Below, in pieces: positions 45,040 to 57,799 of a stretch of DNA of 64,000 nt. The stretch's first letter is position 1, and each line of letters begins with the position of its first letter. The notes beneath the pieces were generated by a model that saw nothing but the letters and a program-made list of their open reading frames with translations, was not told the DNA's origin and did no database searches. Position numbers and translations under genes: made by a program. The stretch is from Solanum dulcamara (Eukaryota > Streptophyta > Magnoliopsida > Solanales > Solanaceae), in NCBI RefSeq assembly GCF_947179165.1, contig NC_077248.1, positions 7,623,256 through 7,687,255 on the forward strand. The letters run 5' to 3'.

Positions 45040-45818
45040 ATCTGGTGTGCTATGTGACAAGAAGGTGTCACCACAACTTAAGGGCAAGTTCTACAAAGTG
45101 GTGGTTAGACCGACTATGTTATATGGGACGGAGTGTTGGCCAGTTAAGGTCTCTCACGTTCAAAAGATGAAAGTTGTCGAGATGAGAATGTTGAGATGGA
45201 TGTGTGGGCATACCGGGAGCGACGGAATTAGAAATGAGGCTATTCGGGACAAGGTAGGAGTGGCCTCAGTGGAGGACAAGATGCGGAAAATGCGACTTGA
45301 GATGGTTTGGGCATGTGAAGAGGAGAGACACTGATGCCCCAGTGCGGAGGTGTGAGAGGTTGGCCATGGATGGTTTCAGAAGAGATAGGGGTAGGTCGAA
45401 GAAATATTGGGGAGAGGTGATTAGACAGAACATGAGGCAGTTACAACTTACCGAGAACATGACCTTAGATAGGAGGGTGTGGAGGACCCATATTAGGGTA
45501 GAAGGCTAGTACATAGTCTCGTTATTCTTCCGTATTAGTAGGCGCATTAGCGCACTATAATTTCTTGTGCTCTAATTTCTATTATTATTTATTACTTTCT
45601 GTACTTTGATTACTCTATTTTATCTGTGTCGCTTTCGTTATTTGCTTTCCCATATCGCTTTGAACTTCTTAGCCTTATCTGACCTCTTCTTATGCTTCTA
45701 TTGAGCCGGGGGTCTCTCGGAAATAGCCGTCCTACCTTGGTATGAGTAAGGTCTGCGTACATTTTACCCTTTTCTGACCCCACGTTATGAGATTTCACTG
45801 GGTTGTTGTTGTTGTTGT
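45040..45818 (+). mobile_element. RTE-type LINE, 3' end only
   Basis: The C-terminal part of a non-LTR reverse-transcriptase protein typical of plant RTE elements. One frame (45047-45334) reads [10 protein letters not shown] and [11 protein letters not shown]; after a one-base shift near 45290 another (45297-45509) reads [18 protein letters not shown] and ends near 45509. A 3' UTR with agccgggggtctctcgg, taccttgg and aaggtctgcgtac follows, ending in a (TTG)n tail (45802-45817), the hallmark of this family. The 5' part is missing, as expected from incomplete reverse transcription. Confidence 0.85.
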
Positions 45819-46114
45819 ATGTGATTGATAACACTTGCCATGCATGTATCAATTGTTAACTCAAAATCATGAGGTAAATATCAAGAAGGTAAGCTATACA
45901 ATCTCTAATATTATTGCACGAAAGAGAGCCCAAATATAAGTATATCTTGATTTCACTTAAGTACTTCTGATTACTAGGCTGCTACCAGGTCATATCTCTG
46001 CATGTAATGTTTAATAGCTTTTTGTCTCAATAAATCACTAAATTCTTATCTAAAGTGAATAATATTTAGACATAGCAATTCTACATCAAATGTTATTTTT
46101 AAGTTGTTTGGATG
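45819..46114. other. Spacer between LINE tail and solo LTR
   Basis: AT-rich sequence without recognisable content. Confidence 0.4.
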
Positions 46115-48140
46115 TGTCACGACCTGACCTAGGGCTTAGTCGTAACAAGGCGGTCGAAACCCCGAAGGCTCGAACCAAGCCTTTTGTTCATATCATAAGC
46201 ATACATAAGGTAAAGTAAAAACGGAAACATCATAAGAGAGTCTAAACCATGAATAGTAAACGAAGAATGTCACATGACAACATAGATTCGAAACATTTGT
46301 CCAACTAGATGCCTCTACTAATGAGCATGGGCGGGGGCTAAGACATGTCCCTAGCTCACCCTCAATATGACACATAACAAAAATCTTTGAAAATAATAGC
46401 TAACTCGATGACTAGTCCCCGATAAATAAGGATTCACCACAAACACCGTCGGATAAAAAAGATTAACTAGCCATGTAGACGAATATGATCTTCAACCTCA
46501 ACCCCTACATTATGAGACAATGTAGGCAAAAAGTGTGCATTAGTACGTTGGATTGTACTAAGTATGAGGGCATGACATGCAACGTAAATCATGGGATGCA
46601 ATGGTCAAGTAAAACAGATGATAAGATGAGATAAGTAAAGTCATGAAAAAATCATAATGACCAAAGCATTAGAAAAACATAATTTAGATCATGAAAATAC
46701 ATATGAGGTCGTACATATGTTGGATAGGAACCCTAACCGACAATAAAATCATGCGAACTATAAAATGGAATCCCAATGTTACCACCCCTCCATCGGAGAA
46801 AAGGGGAATCTACTTGCCAAGGTATACTCTACCCCGCTAGGCGAGTCATACGTACGCTATATGTGGATCCACTAGCTAGGACAAAAAGGGCAATCCTACG
46901 GTGGCACGTAGTTATGGAACAAGAGACTTTATATAAGGGCCCCATATTTCGAGCCCCCACGAAATACATACATAGCATAGAAATAGTAATAAACATATAT
47001 CATAGTCATGATCATAGGTTTGAAATCATAGAGTAGCTCATTTTTCATAACATAAGTGAAATGCGAGTATTGTCCTTCTACATTACCAATCATACATACA
47101 TAGACATAATTCATACTTGAAAATCCATGATCACAGCTTATACTTAAAATTAGGATAAGACTCAATGCATGATCGATTGATTTGAAAATCATGAAATTGA
47201 CTTGAAAACATGCATGATCATATACCTCCTATCAGCCCATACATAATTCATAAAGATAATATCATTTGGAAGTATAATTGAAATTACCCAAAATTCATAA
47301 CATGAACCCTAAAGATCAATATAAGAGAATTCATGGAAAAGCTCTTCAATTCAATGCAATAAACATCAATTTATATCAAAATAGACTCATAATCATAATT
47401 TTAATCATAATTCATGCAATTGGAATAGAGATCATAAAACCCATAAAATACCATACTTTAATTTGATAGGAAACTTGAGAAATTGATTGGGTTTCACGGC
47501 TGAAAGAGTCCAAGATTCAATACCACATACCTTAAGTGAGAAAACCAAATAATTTGGAAGAACTTGAGAGTTTTGATGGAGAACTTGAGTGAATTTATTT
47601 GAAGTGCTCAATGGAGTCCTTGAGAGTCTTTTGTAGAGAGAGAAATATTTGGGTATGTGAATTGTAGAAGAATGAATAGAATTAGAGGTTTAGATTAATT
47701 TATAGAGCTGAAATAAGTCATAAACACGTCTAGGTTCATTAACTAACAATTAGGAAAAAGTCTAAAGTGTCCTTACGTAAAAATTGAATTCGGACAAAAA
47801 CCATCGCCCAGGTTCGCGACGCGGAGGTGTTCCCTGATAGGCTAATTTTGAGTGAATGAGATTTTGGCCAGATTTTGACTCAGAAAAAATTGCACTGAAC
47901 GGGAGCAAATCCGCGACGCAGAAATGTCACCCACTTTACTGTTTTGCGCAGTTTCTTGAAAAATTTATATTTCGATATACGGGTCCTAAAAATCCATCGA
48001 GATCATTTTTCCGTATGTTTTGACCCCCTGATTGATAATCCAGACTCGAATTTGTCAAAAAGATTAAGAATCATGCATTATGTGAGGCTTATTCCCAAGA
48101 CATTCTTAAGGCACTTGTGAGCATTTTGAGGAATGTTACA
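46115..48140 (-). repeat. Solo LTR (gypsy type), older copy
   Basis: A 2026-bp unit that starts TGTCACGACCTGACC and ends GAGGAATGTTACA, the same terminal type as the LTR at 1617-3788. On the minus strand it starts TGTAACA. The flanks GGATG (46110-46114) and AAATG (48141-48145) agree at three of five positions, so a target duplication, if present, has decayed. The interior shows the usual features of such LTRs (gactagtccccgataa, ttagtacgttggattgtact, ttcgcgacgcggaggtg) and no gene. The open frames 46776-47036, 46929-47192 and 47278-47466 are AT-rich repeat translations. Confidence 0.72.
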
Positions 48141-50204
48141 AAATGGAAGCTCACTACCTAAAAGCTTATTCTTTTGTGTCTATTTATCCTTTAGTAAGTA
48201 TGTGTGACTAACGCCAGAATATTTTGTACATCAAATTGACTTTTTATAATAAAAATGTATATATGACTTCTTTTCGAGAGTGCAAAGTTGTTCACTAAAA
48301 CTGTTTGTAATTTTGTCCCAAAAGATAAAACATTTATTTTCCTAAAAAAATATATTAACAAGATAATAAAACTAAATGTGTTGTAGGTTTAATGATTTCC
48401 AGCAATAATTTTTAATGCTCATTATCTGATGTGGTTAATTTTGAAAAAAATAACTTGTATCCACAATATTGGAGATGTCCATTGACGCAAGTTTATATTC
48501 ATAGAGAAATAATCAAAGATAAAAATTGGTCAAGAGAGCTTTGAGAGATGGAGAAAATATAACAATTATGTACATAACTCCCAAGTTACAAAAATTACAA
48601 TATAAGACGTCGAATTCCTATACAAGATCACATAAAAATTAGTTACTTGAAATATTGGAATCACTTATTGTGACATGGTATTCACTTCCTTTTGCAGCAT
48701 CTTAATTTGTGCATGCAACTTTAACTCCTCAGCATTTACAACAACTCTCTGTCAACGAAGATTGTTTTGTTAGACATGAAATAATAGCCCATACACTAAC
48801 TCTTTCTTCTGAAGCTTTTAAAGAACCCTCTAACTGCTGCACTTTTTCCCATTCCCCATACATTTTCAACTTTTCCGCTCCTGAAATACCCTTGACAATT
48901 TTCCTTCCCATTAGTTCTTCAGATTACTTTTGACATCTCCCGTTTACCTTAATTGACATTGGAAGCCTCCATAGATCTGTAAAACAATAGAGCTAGAGGC
49001 TTCTAACTTTATGAATGTTCCGTATAACTACATGTCTTTCATGTTATTACCATACAGTCGTGTTTGCTTATTGTCGTTCATCTCTTAATAGAGCTTTTGC
49101 ACCTACACAATTAATTTCAACATTTTTCCTCTACGGCCTTATAATTTGTGCACAATGCTGCCTCAAATACCTACGCACCATCCAGTTATGCTATTTTCAT
49201 ACAGTTTACCTAGGTTTATATGACTAACATAACCACAAAGTTCTTACCTGGAAAAACAAAAGATTAAAGTATGATTATACGTTTGATCTTACCCCTTTTG
49301 CATTTAAGGATCTTGGGCATAAATGACCTCCAGAACTTCATAGCTGTCATTTCACTTTTTAAAACTACCTCTTTATACATGCTTGGACGCTAGGAACTCT
49401 ATGTATATTTGGAATAATGTCATGTCTTTTCGCTTATTGCATTATGGCCGTCTTTGTTTATTGTAGTTCATCACTTAGCTAATATTTAGGACCGATATAG
49501 TTAATACCACAAGCTCGCCTTTGTTTCATTAGAAGTTGTGCATCATGCCGTCCAAAATCCCTACACACCATTCAGGTATGATGCTTTATAATTTTATTTT
49601 TAATAGTGCATAAATGCGGCGTAAAAATATGATATTCTAACCAATGGCTTGAGTCGGTTTACCTCTAATTTTTCACTTTCTTAATTTCTGATTTCAAAAA
49701 GATACTATTTAGTTGAGTTGTGGCTTTTTATGTAAAAGTCTTTTCCATTCTCTTCTAATTTTGGGTTAGGCAGAAATAGTTGAAATTTGCTATTTTCTTA
49801 AGGAAATACTATGATAATTCTGATATGATCATGATATAAATCAATATTAGTTGGATGTTGCAGTTAAGTTTGCTCAAAGTTTATTTGATTAAAGTTATGG
49901 TTGTTATTGCAGTTAAAAGGAAGCCACTGATATATTTGAGCCGCCCCTACTTATTATTTGTCAACTTAATGACAGCACACTCATCATTGTTGATTTTCAC
50001 ACAAGTCAATATACACGCAGCTGACAATTCTAATTTGGGCACATGCAAACTGCAGGTGATAAATTTTTTCATAATAAGGCCAAGGATAATGTTACCATTC
50101 TCAAAAGAAAAAAATCAAGGATAGTTGAGGAGTGCTCATATTCAAGGGTGAACAAACTGTCACTCAGACAATCTCAAGTCTCAAAATCACTAGAGTTGAC
50201 TGTG
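48141..50204. other. Non-coding DNA with possible exon fragments, none identified
   Basis: Continues the sequence interrupted by the solo LTR. Several short open stretches occur (48709-48933, 49015-49227, 49855-50124) without recognisable domains. The stretch about 49855-50050 has a coding-like look (HSSLLIFTQVNIHAADNSN) but cannot be assigned. Confidence 0.4.
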
Positions 50205-50746
50205 CCTTTAAAGATTAATTTGTTGGTCTGTTTAGTCATTCTTCCTCTGTGGGCTGTCATCACTGTTATGCGCAAAATATAGGGGTCTATGAGATTAAGA
50301 AAGGAGATTTCTCTATTAAGGTGACCAGTTATGGTGCCATAATCATCTTTGTTTTTCTTGCTGATAAGCATGGTATGTCTGTCTTTCATATTATCCATTC
50401 AGGGCGAATTCAGTATTTAAAATTGACGAGTTCTATATTTATAGTTCTTAACAATGTACTTATTCTACATTTGCAATTATGGGTACCAAATTTAGTGTAT
50501 GTTGTAATTTTAGTATTTTTCAGATTTTTATTTATGTTCTGTGTTGAAAATATTGTTCCATGGAACCCAGAGTACATAGGTGGCATCCACCTTCGAATGA
50601 AACTTATCTTTCGACGTTCTTGATGTATATATGTGAATTGTTTTCTTCTGTTCCATGAAGAAATTGATCTTATAGTCTCTTGCTGATCTTTTGCAGGATA
50701 AATAGGTGATTTTGTTCTTGGATATGAAACCATTGAGGAATACAAG
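50205..50746 (+). pseudogene. Galactose mutarotase (aldose 1-epimerase) pseudogene fragment, exons 1-2
   Basis: The first two exons of a plant aldose-1-epimerase-like gene are readable. Exon 1 has a hydrophobic signal-peptide-like start (KINLLVCLVILPLWAVI, about 50210-50260). After a frameshift it continues as GVYEIKKGDFSIKVTSYG and ends ADKHG at 50372 before a GT donor. Exon 2 (50697-50746, AG before and GT after) gives IGDFVLGYETIEEYK in the right phase, but a TAA stop replaces the expected residue after the first Gly. No ATG stands at the signal-peptide start. The remaining exons, including the catalytic parts, are not found downstream. Functional relatives interconvert alpha and beta anomers of galactose and other aldoses. 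Confidence 0.75.
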
Positions 50747-52402
50747 GTTAATTCACTTTGTTCTATTTTATGACATGTCTGGATTTACTTCTTTTTATAG
50801 AAAAATTAGTTCATTTTCTCATCAAGGAAAAAACAAATAGAGAAAGAGAGTGATGTACCTCTTGCCTTTCCTTTCTTTGATTTGCCTTATATTTTATTGT
50901 GGCACTGTGATTCTCCGTGAGTCAACAACAATTGTGCCATGTCAAAATTCATAGCCAATTATGAGCCAAATAAATTGTGTGTGGATGACCGAGAAGCATT
51001 ACTGATATTTTGGCCTTATGTACTTTGATATATAACTGTACGACTGTATCGTTAAATGCCTTTCACAATAGGCTTTACAAAACTTAAAATGTTGCCTCTT
51101 TTACTTCCAAAATATCTATATCCCTTAAATGCCTTTTTTGGACACGTTCTTTTATAGTGCATGAAAATCATAAGTCATTCTTTTGCATCATGGTATTCGA
51201 GAGGACCATGAGAAACTGAGTTAAGTGAGTTTTTCAATTGAAGATCTATAGAAGTGGAAGATAAGCACGATTTACTTTAAAGATTGATCTTTCCTATCAT
51301 AGACATTCTTTGATGGATGACAGAATAGTTTGCCCAGAGTATTGTCTAAGAGCAATCATTTGTCAACTTGGCCATTTATATCATGACTTGAGTGTTCTAT
51401 GTGTGAATTTTAAAGTTCACATCTCTTGACATTTTCATACTTTTAGTAATTTTGTTTATGAACTATCTCATGGTTCATGAATCCATAAACGACATTTTTC
51501 TATTATAGACTAATTAAAGAATTGGTCAAAGTATATTTGTAATAGCACACTTAAATGTAGGAAAATGCGGATACGGAAACTAAGGAAGTCGTGGAGAAGT
51601 TAATAACTGAAATTTTGAAAACATTAATGGTAAATCTTTTTTGTTTTGATCAAGTAACTTTGGAAGCAAAACTAAATTGAGTATTTCTATATTCTTTGCA
51701 TATTTTGTTGTCTAACATGTTATCAGTACCGTTACTAATACAGGAGATTATCGAAGGATGTTGGAAGCGATGAAAAATGTAGGACTTTCAAAATTGTGTT
51801 CTTGAAAAGAGGACATTATGTTCTTTGAAGTGTAGTTTGTTATATTTTACTCGAGATTAATCATTTAATTTGGCTATGCTTCATGGCGCTTATTATCGGC
51901 ATGTCTTCACCATTTACCCATAAGTTAGACATGCATTTTTTCGTAAGTTGTCAGGCGATGTAATCATTTTTTATTTTGAGCTATGAAATAAAATAACTTA
52001 TGGTTCTTTTTTATTCAAAAACTTTAAAAAGTGATATTTATTGCTCCTACATAATTGATTTTCTACGATTTGGAAAATATATTCCATTTTTTACATATTA
52101 TTGACGATATGAAATTATAATAAGCAGTTTCAACAACTAATAATATATCAGTCACCCAATCATGTAGATACTCAACTAACAATATATGAGTAACCATATT
52201 AAATACTCATCTGCGATAAAATGTTATATACTTAAAGATTCCAAAAGAAGAAATTCATTTAGTGAAAATTGTTAATATTGGATTATGAATTTTATATTTA
52301 GGATATCATTAGAATGGTAGAAAATCAATTTTGATATGGTTGGAGAGAGAATTTGTAGTTTCAAACAATCATAGAACTTCTGTTTATACAACAAATTTAT
52401 TA
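50747..52402. other. Non-coding DNA after the mutarotase fragment
   Basis: AT-rich. A short exon-like stretch at about 51560-51628 (NADTETKEVVEKLITEILKTL) ends before a GT, and 51745-51780 has another coding-like piece. Neither can be assigned to a family. The 50410-50745 minus-strand frame is a shadow of the mutarotase fragment. Confidence 0.4.

Positions 52403-52439
<37 letters not shown>
52403..52439. repeat. (TA)n microsatellite
   Basis: About 37 bases of alternating TA followed by aacgtggcgtcctaac. The minus-strand frame across it (52272-52457) translates to an Ile-Tyr repeat and is not a gene. Confidence 0.92.
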
Positions 52440-52442
<3 letters not shown>

Positions 52443-55400
52443 GTGGCGTCCTAACAATTAAGTAATTTTTTTAAATCCTTTTTCAATTTTTTCATCTCTT
52501 CCTCTATTTGCCGTGCTATTTTGCCCTTGCTTCCTCTGTTTACTATGCGTTGTTGTTTACTCTAGTCGCGGGATAAAATTGTACCATCTGTGTTGATTTT
52601 GAAGTTAGTAAATTCTTTTTCTATTTTTAACAAAAATTTCTACCCCAAATCATATATTCTCACTTTGTGTTCACTCTCTTTGTATATAAAAATGAATCTG
52701 TGAAGTGGAAAGTTCTTGAGGATAACTGCAGCCTCCAGGTATTATCAGCATCTTTTGAATTTCTTATATGATATGCAAGGTTCTGCAAATAATCTTTTAT
52801 TTTTTAGATAGTTTAAAATAATTTCTGAGTCACCTCTTCACTTATGTCTATCGTGATTCTTCTTCCTTGAAAGTTGCATTCCTAAAAACGTTTTTTTGCA
52901 TCTCTTAAGTTTTCAATAATAGTGCTTAAATACGATTTCAGATATTTTGATTTATTCCATTTTACTTATACAATTTTTTACACATTCCAACGTTTGAATG
53001 TCAAAAATTAATTTACTATGATATCTTATAATTTTGGGTTCCCCTTCCAGTGCATTCAAGATTCAAGAAAACTGAATTGCTTAGTCAATTCGTATGACAA
53101 CAATTTTATTTACTTTCGGGGGTCTTAAACACCAAAATGCAACCATTTCATAGAAATGATTCAAAAAAAAATTCAGCCAAGGTAAAAAGAATGTTGCGAT
53201 ATAGACCTCACTGAACAATGTACAATTTTCTATATATTCTGGTCAATATCATCAAATGATTTGAGAACATTGAAAGTTAACCTTTGTTGTCGATTTATTG
53301 GATTCAAAAGAAACACAAATGAGGAGATGTAAATCAATTGGACTGGCCGATAGTTTTGAGGTGAATCGTTAAGAGGCCAAATGAGGTGATGCAAACCAAA
53401 TGTCGGTTTTCTGCTAAAACTTTTTTTCGGATAAGAAGCCAATACAAAAGGGGCCAAAAATTTCATGAAATCACTCGTCATTATGATCTTTACTACATGT
53501 GAAGTGCAATTTTCTTTCTACAAAGCTTTTTTTACCTTTAGTCTATGGGCGCTTTTATTGCCATTTACTAAATCTTTGTCGTAATGTCGTTTTCTGCCAA
53601 ATTATTATTTTTTGAATAAAAAGTCTATACAATAGGGGACAAAAATTTTATGAAATCTGCCTTCTTATGATCTTTACTATATGCGAGGTGTTATTTTCTT
53701 TCACAAAGCCTTTTTTACCTTTAGTCTATGGGCTTCTATTACTGTTTACTAAATCTTTGTCATAATTTAATGTAATATAGAAGGAATAGTTATTTTTGTA
53801 TCCCAGAGTTCTAATTTAAGAAATAGCAAAAAGTTATTGTTCTTTACATAATTTTTTCTATATGATCACTTGTCGATGATATTGGTTAGACTAGCTACAA
53901 AGAACGAGGATCGCATTCCCTTAAATAGGTGTAGAGCAGGTTAGTTTTAGTTTGTTGCCAAGTGTTTAGATGATAGAGTACACTGTATAGTCTTTTTATT
54001 GCTGCACCAATTGATAACGATTAAATAGATAGCAAGAAAATATTGAAATCGATTGAGACCTTAAAGATATTAACTTTCATAAAGAAAGCTTGCAACTGTC
54101 TTACATATATATGATTTTGTTGCCAATTGTGATCTTCATTGGAGAAGAAAAAAAGGGGAACTATAAGTTGAACCGTCTCTCTGGATGTTCTCTGCCACCT
54201 CTGCTAAGTCAAAGTAATAATAGAAATTCATTTCTTAAAGAAAATATCCATTGTGTTGTGAGTTTCATGTTTACTAGCAGATAGTTGATTTTTTTTTATT
54301 TTATTTTTTTTGTATCCATGTATTTGTTACTTGCAGAGATTTTTGAAAATAAATTACGAAGGGGAGAATATAAATTCTTAAAGGCAAGAGGGAAGGACTC
54401 GTACTTTTCGAGTGCTTGAGAATTCATTGGAAGATTTTGAAGATTTTAACTTCTTGAATTAATTGTTAACTATGAAGTACCATCCTTTTGAATGTTAGCT
54501 TTGCCTTTTTCAAAATAATTAAATCAAAGAAATTTCTTGAATGTTTCTTTGACGACTAAGATCGAGTAGTAGAATAATGATATTGGTGATGACTAACACA
54601 AACAATGATAGTTATAGCGGAGACTAACTTGCTGTCGAAAAAGCTTATTGATGATTTGTAGGATCTGGCAAGTGTCATGCAAAGGTACTCACTTTGATTT
54701 AAACGTGCTTATGATATATATTGCTTGATCAATTTAATTTTATAATGATAAATTAAATCAATTTTATCAGTTTATTGTGTGGATGCTTTTCTACAAGAAA
54801 TTTATTTTTTTCTCTGATTGAATAGGGAACTAAGCAGTTTAATGAACTAAAAAAGATGTACAATAATAATTAATGGTAAAAAAGAACTAGCTTATCAACA
54901 CAGAAATGACTACAATGGTAAATTCTCATTCTTCTCTTGAAAGTTTCAATGGAAGTTCTTTTTTATCGTTAGCGTAGTAATACATGTGTTAAGATAATAT
55001 TTGACATTTTTATTTGTTTGTAAATATTGTGTATATAGAGTAGAAAGAAATATATTGAGTTTGCTCTAACTTGCTTTATGATGAATTTAGAAGAGTAACT
55101 TCAAATTTTTTGATCAATATATATTTGTAACTTATTGCTAGTCTTCTTCTTTTTCCTATTCTTTAACAGTTTAATGTTGTTTATTTTTTAGGACTCAAGA
55201 AAATACTTAGAACGGATATTTATCTTTCTCCTCCTTTTTTCCTTTGATGGAATCACCCTCCAAGCCCCTTTGCTAGACATCATGATCTTAGCTAAAAAAC
55301 GACTTAGATTACTCCATAAGTTTATTAGCCACAACATACATATAATGTGACTGAGGACTTGAAAGAACACATGAAATTAATCCTTGGTATTACGCTTAGT

Positions 55401-56874
55401 GGTGTTGATAAAGATGAATATTTGAGCCAGTTTAGCCATTTTTAGTCCACCGAAGAAAGATGACAATTAAAAAGTACTTGAATTACGTATTTGAAGTTTT
55501 CAATAAAAACCAAAATAGTATATAGAAATTGAGAAGGTAAAGAATACCTTAGATGAGCTTGAAACTTACAATTAATAAGTAATTGAAAATTATTATACAA
55601 GATGTGGGCACTGACAAGGTTAATATATATACTTTTGTACTTAAATTTTATTTTCTATGGCGTGCTTTCTTGATATTTTATTTTACTGTGGATTGAAAAA
55701 AAAAATGGTGTTGTCATGCAAGATGCTTTATGTGCTGACATTTCATACTCTTGTAGGGTGGACGGATAAGTTACTACGAGTTCTTTATAATATTAAAGAC
55801 TGAAATAAATTGGATAGGGTTTCAAGACCACTATTCACGAGAACGATACAATAGCCTCAGCTTGAAACTCATGAAAAATTGAACTTCACAAGTGAGCAAT
55901 TGAACTAGATAACTTAAGTCACAGGACGATATCTTGAAGAGCATAACTCAAACTTCTGGCTTTCTAAATTCTTCTTCTCTTTTAGCTTTTATTTTGCCAT
56001 TATTTTGTTGTTTGTGTGATTTCTTTTCTGAAGGTGGATGAATATCAGGTATTTTGGTACCCAACATTCATGTGTTCTTTGAGTTGTAATCATGTTGTGT
56101 TTCTTTCTTTCTTTTTTCTTTTGGATGATCTGAATAAATACAACGAAGAATACGAAGGTGATTATTTTGTGGTTGTATATGGACTGTTATGGTGCTCAAA
56201 TTGTTCAGTTATGGAGACTAATTATTTAATGATACAACATTTTAGATTAAAAATTGTACTTTCAATTTTTTTTACGTTAAATTTTTCATGGATAGCATAT
56301 AGTTTCCGATCCTGTTTGACATTATGTATACATGTTTATTAATAAATAGGAAGTCATCAAAGGCTTCTTCTGGAGCATTAGTTTTTCGTGCCAGTGTTAA
56401 TCCTTCATTTTACGACAATTATTAGAATATATGATATATTTTGATGCCAAAACAAAGGATGCTTTAATTTTGCATCTGAACATTTATGCAATTCTTCATA
56501 TATATATTGTAATTTTTCTATATTTATGGCAAGACTATCATTCAAAATATTTTGCATAAAGCATAGTGTCAATTAAATTCATGAACTGTATCGCCTTATT
56601 AATGATTTGCATCTTATTACTAATGTACTTTTGCTACGATTTTGAGTCGACCCAATTACTTTTATTATTGAAAAAATGTAGAAAGAAAGGGATCTTTGAC
56701 ATTTTTGTGGGGGAAAAATGAACGTACGAGGGAGAAGTAAAAAAGAGGAAAAAGAGAAAAGACAAAAAAATGTATAGTTTCACATAAAAAACAAGGTGGA
56801 ATAAGATTTAAAATATAATATATTTGAACTTGAAAACTAATATCTTTTTAATATAAGGGGAAAAAACAGGTTTT
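52440..56874. other. AT-rich non-coding DNA, scattered exon-like scraps
   Basis: No complete gene. Possible exon scraps occur (for example 52695-52738 before a GT, and 54343-54415), but I can name none. Direct repeats of low complexity include the phrases near 53500-53560 and 53690-53760 (caaagc.ttttttacctttagtctatgggc), a diverged duplication of about 190 bases. The frames 53230-53481, 55188-55370 and 56016-56342 are unsupported. Confidence 0.4.
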
Positions 56875-56907
56875 TAGGCCTGCGCTATGCACGAGCGGAT
56901 TTAGATT

Positions 56908-57275
56908 CCGTTTGGATGGGGTTTAAGTTGGTCTTTTTAGTTTTTGGACGTATTTGCCTAATGTTAACTTTAAGTCATAAAGTTCTTAAAGTCAGTCAAA
57001 AATGAAAAGTTAGGGTTCCTAACTTCTTCTTTTTAAGTGTTTAAGGTCATTTTCTTTGATCATGAAAATTATTTTTATATCCCTTGTATTTTAACTAAAT
57101 TTTCAAACTACCTTTTTTATTCTTTTAACCCTAAAATTCACATCATTTTCCTCATTTAAGCACTTTTATCCAAACACTCAACTGTTTATTTATAAAAGTA
57201 ACTTTCAGCACTTCAAAGTTCTAAAAACACTTCATACATAAAAATTACTTTTTTTAAGCTCCTCCAAACAGGCTC
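56908..57275. mobile_element. MITE, second copy of the family at 4465-4853, inverted
   Basis: The left end CCGTTTGGATGGGGTTTAAG and the right end CTCCTCCAAACAGGCTC match the termini of the MITE at 4465-4853 in opposite orientation. Internal phrases also match (ctttaagtcataaagttcttaaagtcagtcaaaaatgaaaagttagg here versus its reverse complement there). It has no coding capacity. The two copies differ at many positions, so neither is recent. Confidence 0.78.
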
Positions 57276-57799
57276 TTACTAATTAATATATAACTTATTA
57301 ATGCTATCACTGAATATTTATATCTAAGTTAGATACCCTATAAAAGAATATTCTTCATCTTTGCTGGATGATAGACTACAAAAAGCCTAAAAGAAAAAAT
57401 TCGTGCTCTATTTCTCCTCACTCTATATGATTGAAATAACTTCTTGAAGAATTGAAAATGAGAAGTTGAACTGATGAAATTGATTTGTGATAACTAAAAT
57501 GTACTATATATCACTCCTAATGTCGTATTTCACGAAAGAACGAAACACATTAATATAGATTGTCACTTTTTTTAGGAGAAGATTGAATTTGAATATGCTG
57601 TCATGAGTTTTGTCAACATGAAAAATATTGAATTGGATATAATAATTAAATTAAGAAAAAATTGAAGTGGAATAAATATATACATCCATTTAGGTGTGCC
57701 ATGTAGAATAATAAAAGTGGGGATAGAAAATTTTAACACTCCAATGATAAATATGTAACTAAAGTTGGATGTACAAGAATAAATATATCAAAAAGGGTA
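57276..57799. other. AT-rich DNA, nothing recognised
   Basis: No gene, RNA gene or bounded repeat seen. Confidence 0.4.

Larger units (their letters stand above)
42816..56905 (+). mobile_element. Candidate Helitron-derived gene-fragment region (uncertain)
   Basis: Three features suggest that part of this region came from one or more Helitrons. First, TC-type starts followed by long (TA)n runs and then a 'gatgacatggcac' or 'acgtggcgtc' phrase occur at 42816-42885 and 52400-52450. Second, near 56875-56905 a degenerate GC-rich hairpin (gcctgcgctatgcacgagc) is followed shortly by ttag, recalling the 3' hairpin plus CTRR end. Third, the interval contains exon-like pieces of unrelated genes with splice-site-like borders. 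No Rep/helicase gene was recognised and the boundaries are degenerate, so this is a hypothesis. A LINE tail and a solo LTR are younger insertions. Confidence 0.25.

Noticed and set aside
46776..47466. Several open frames of 62-87 residues
   Set aside because: All lie inside a solo LTR and have the composition of AT-rich repeats with no domain.
52272..52457. Open frame with Ile-Tyr repeat
   Set aside because: It is the translation of a (TA)n microsatellite.
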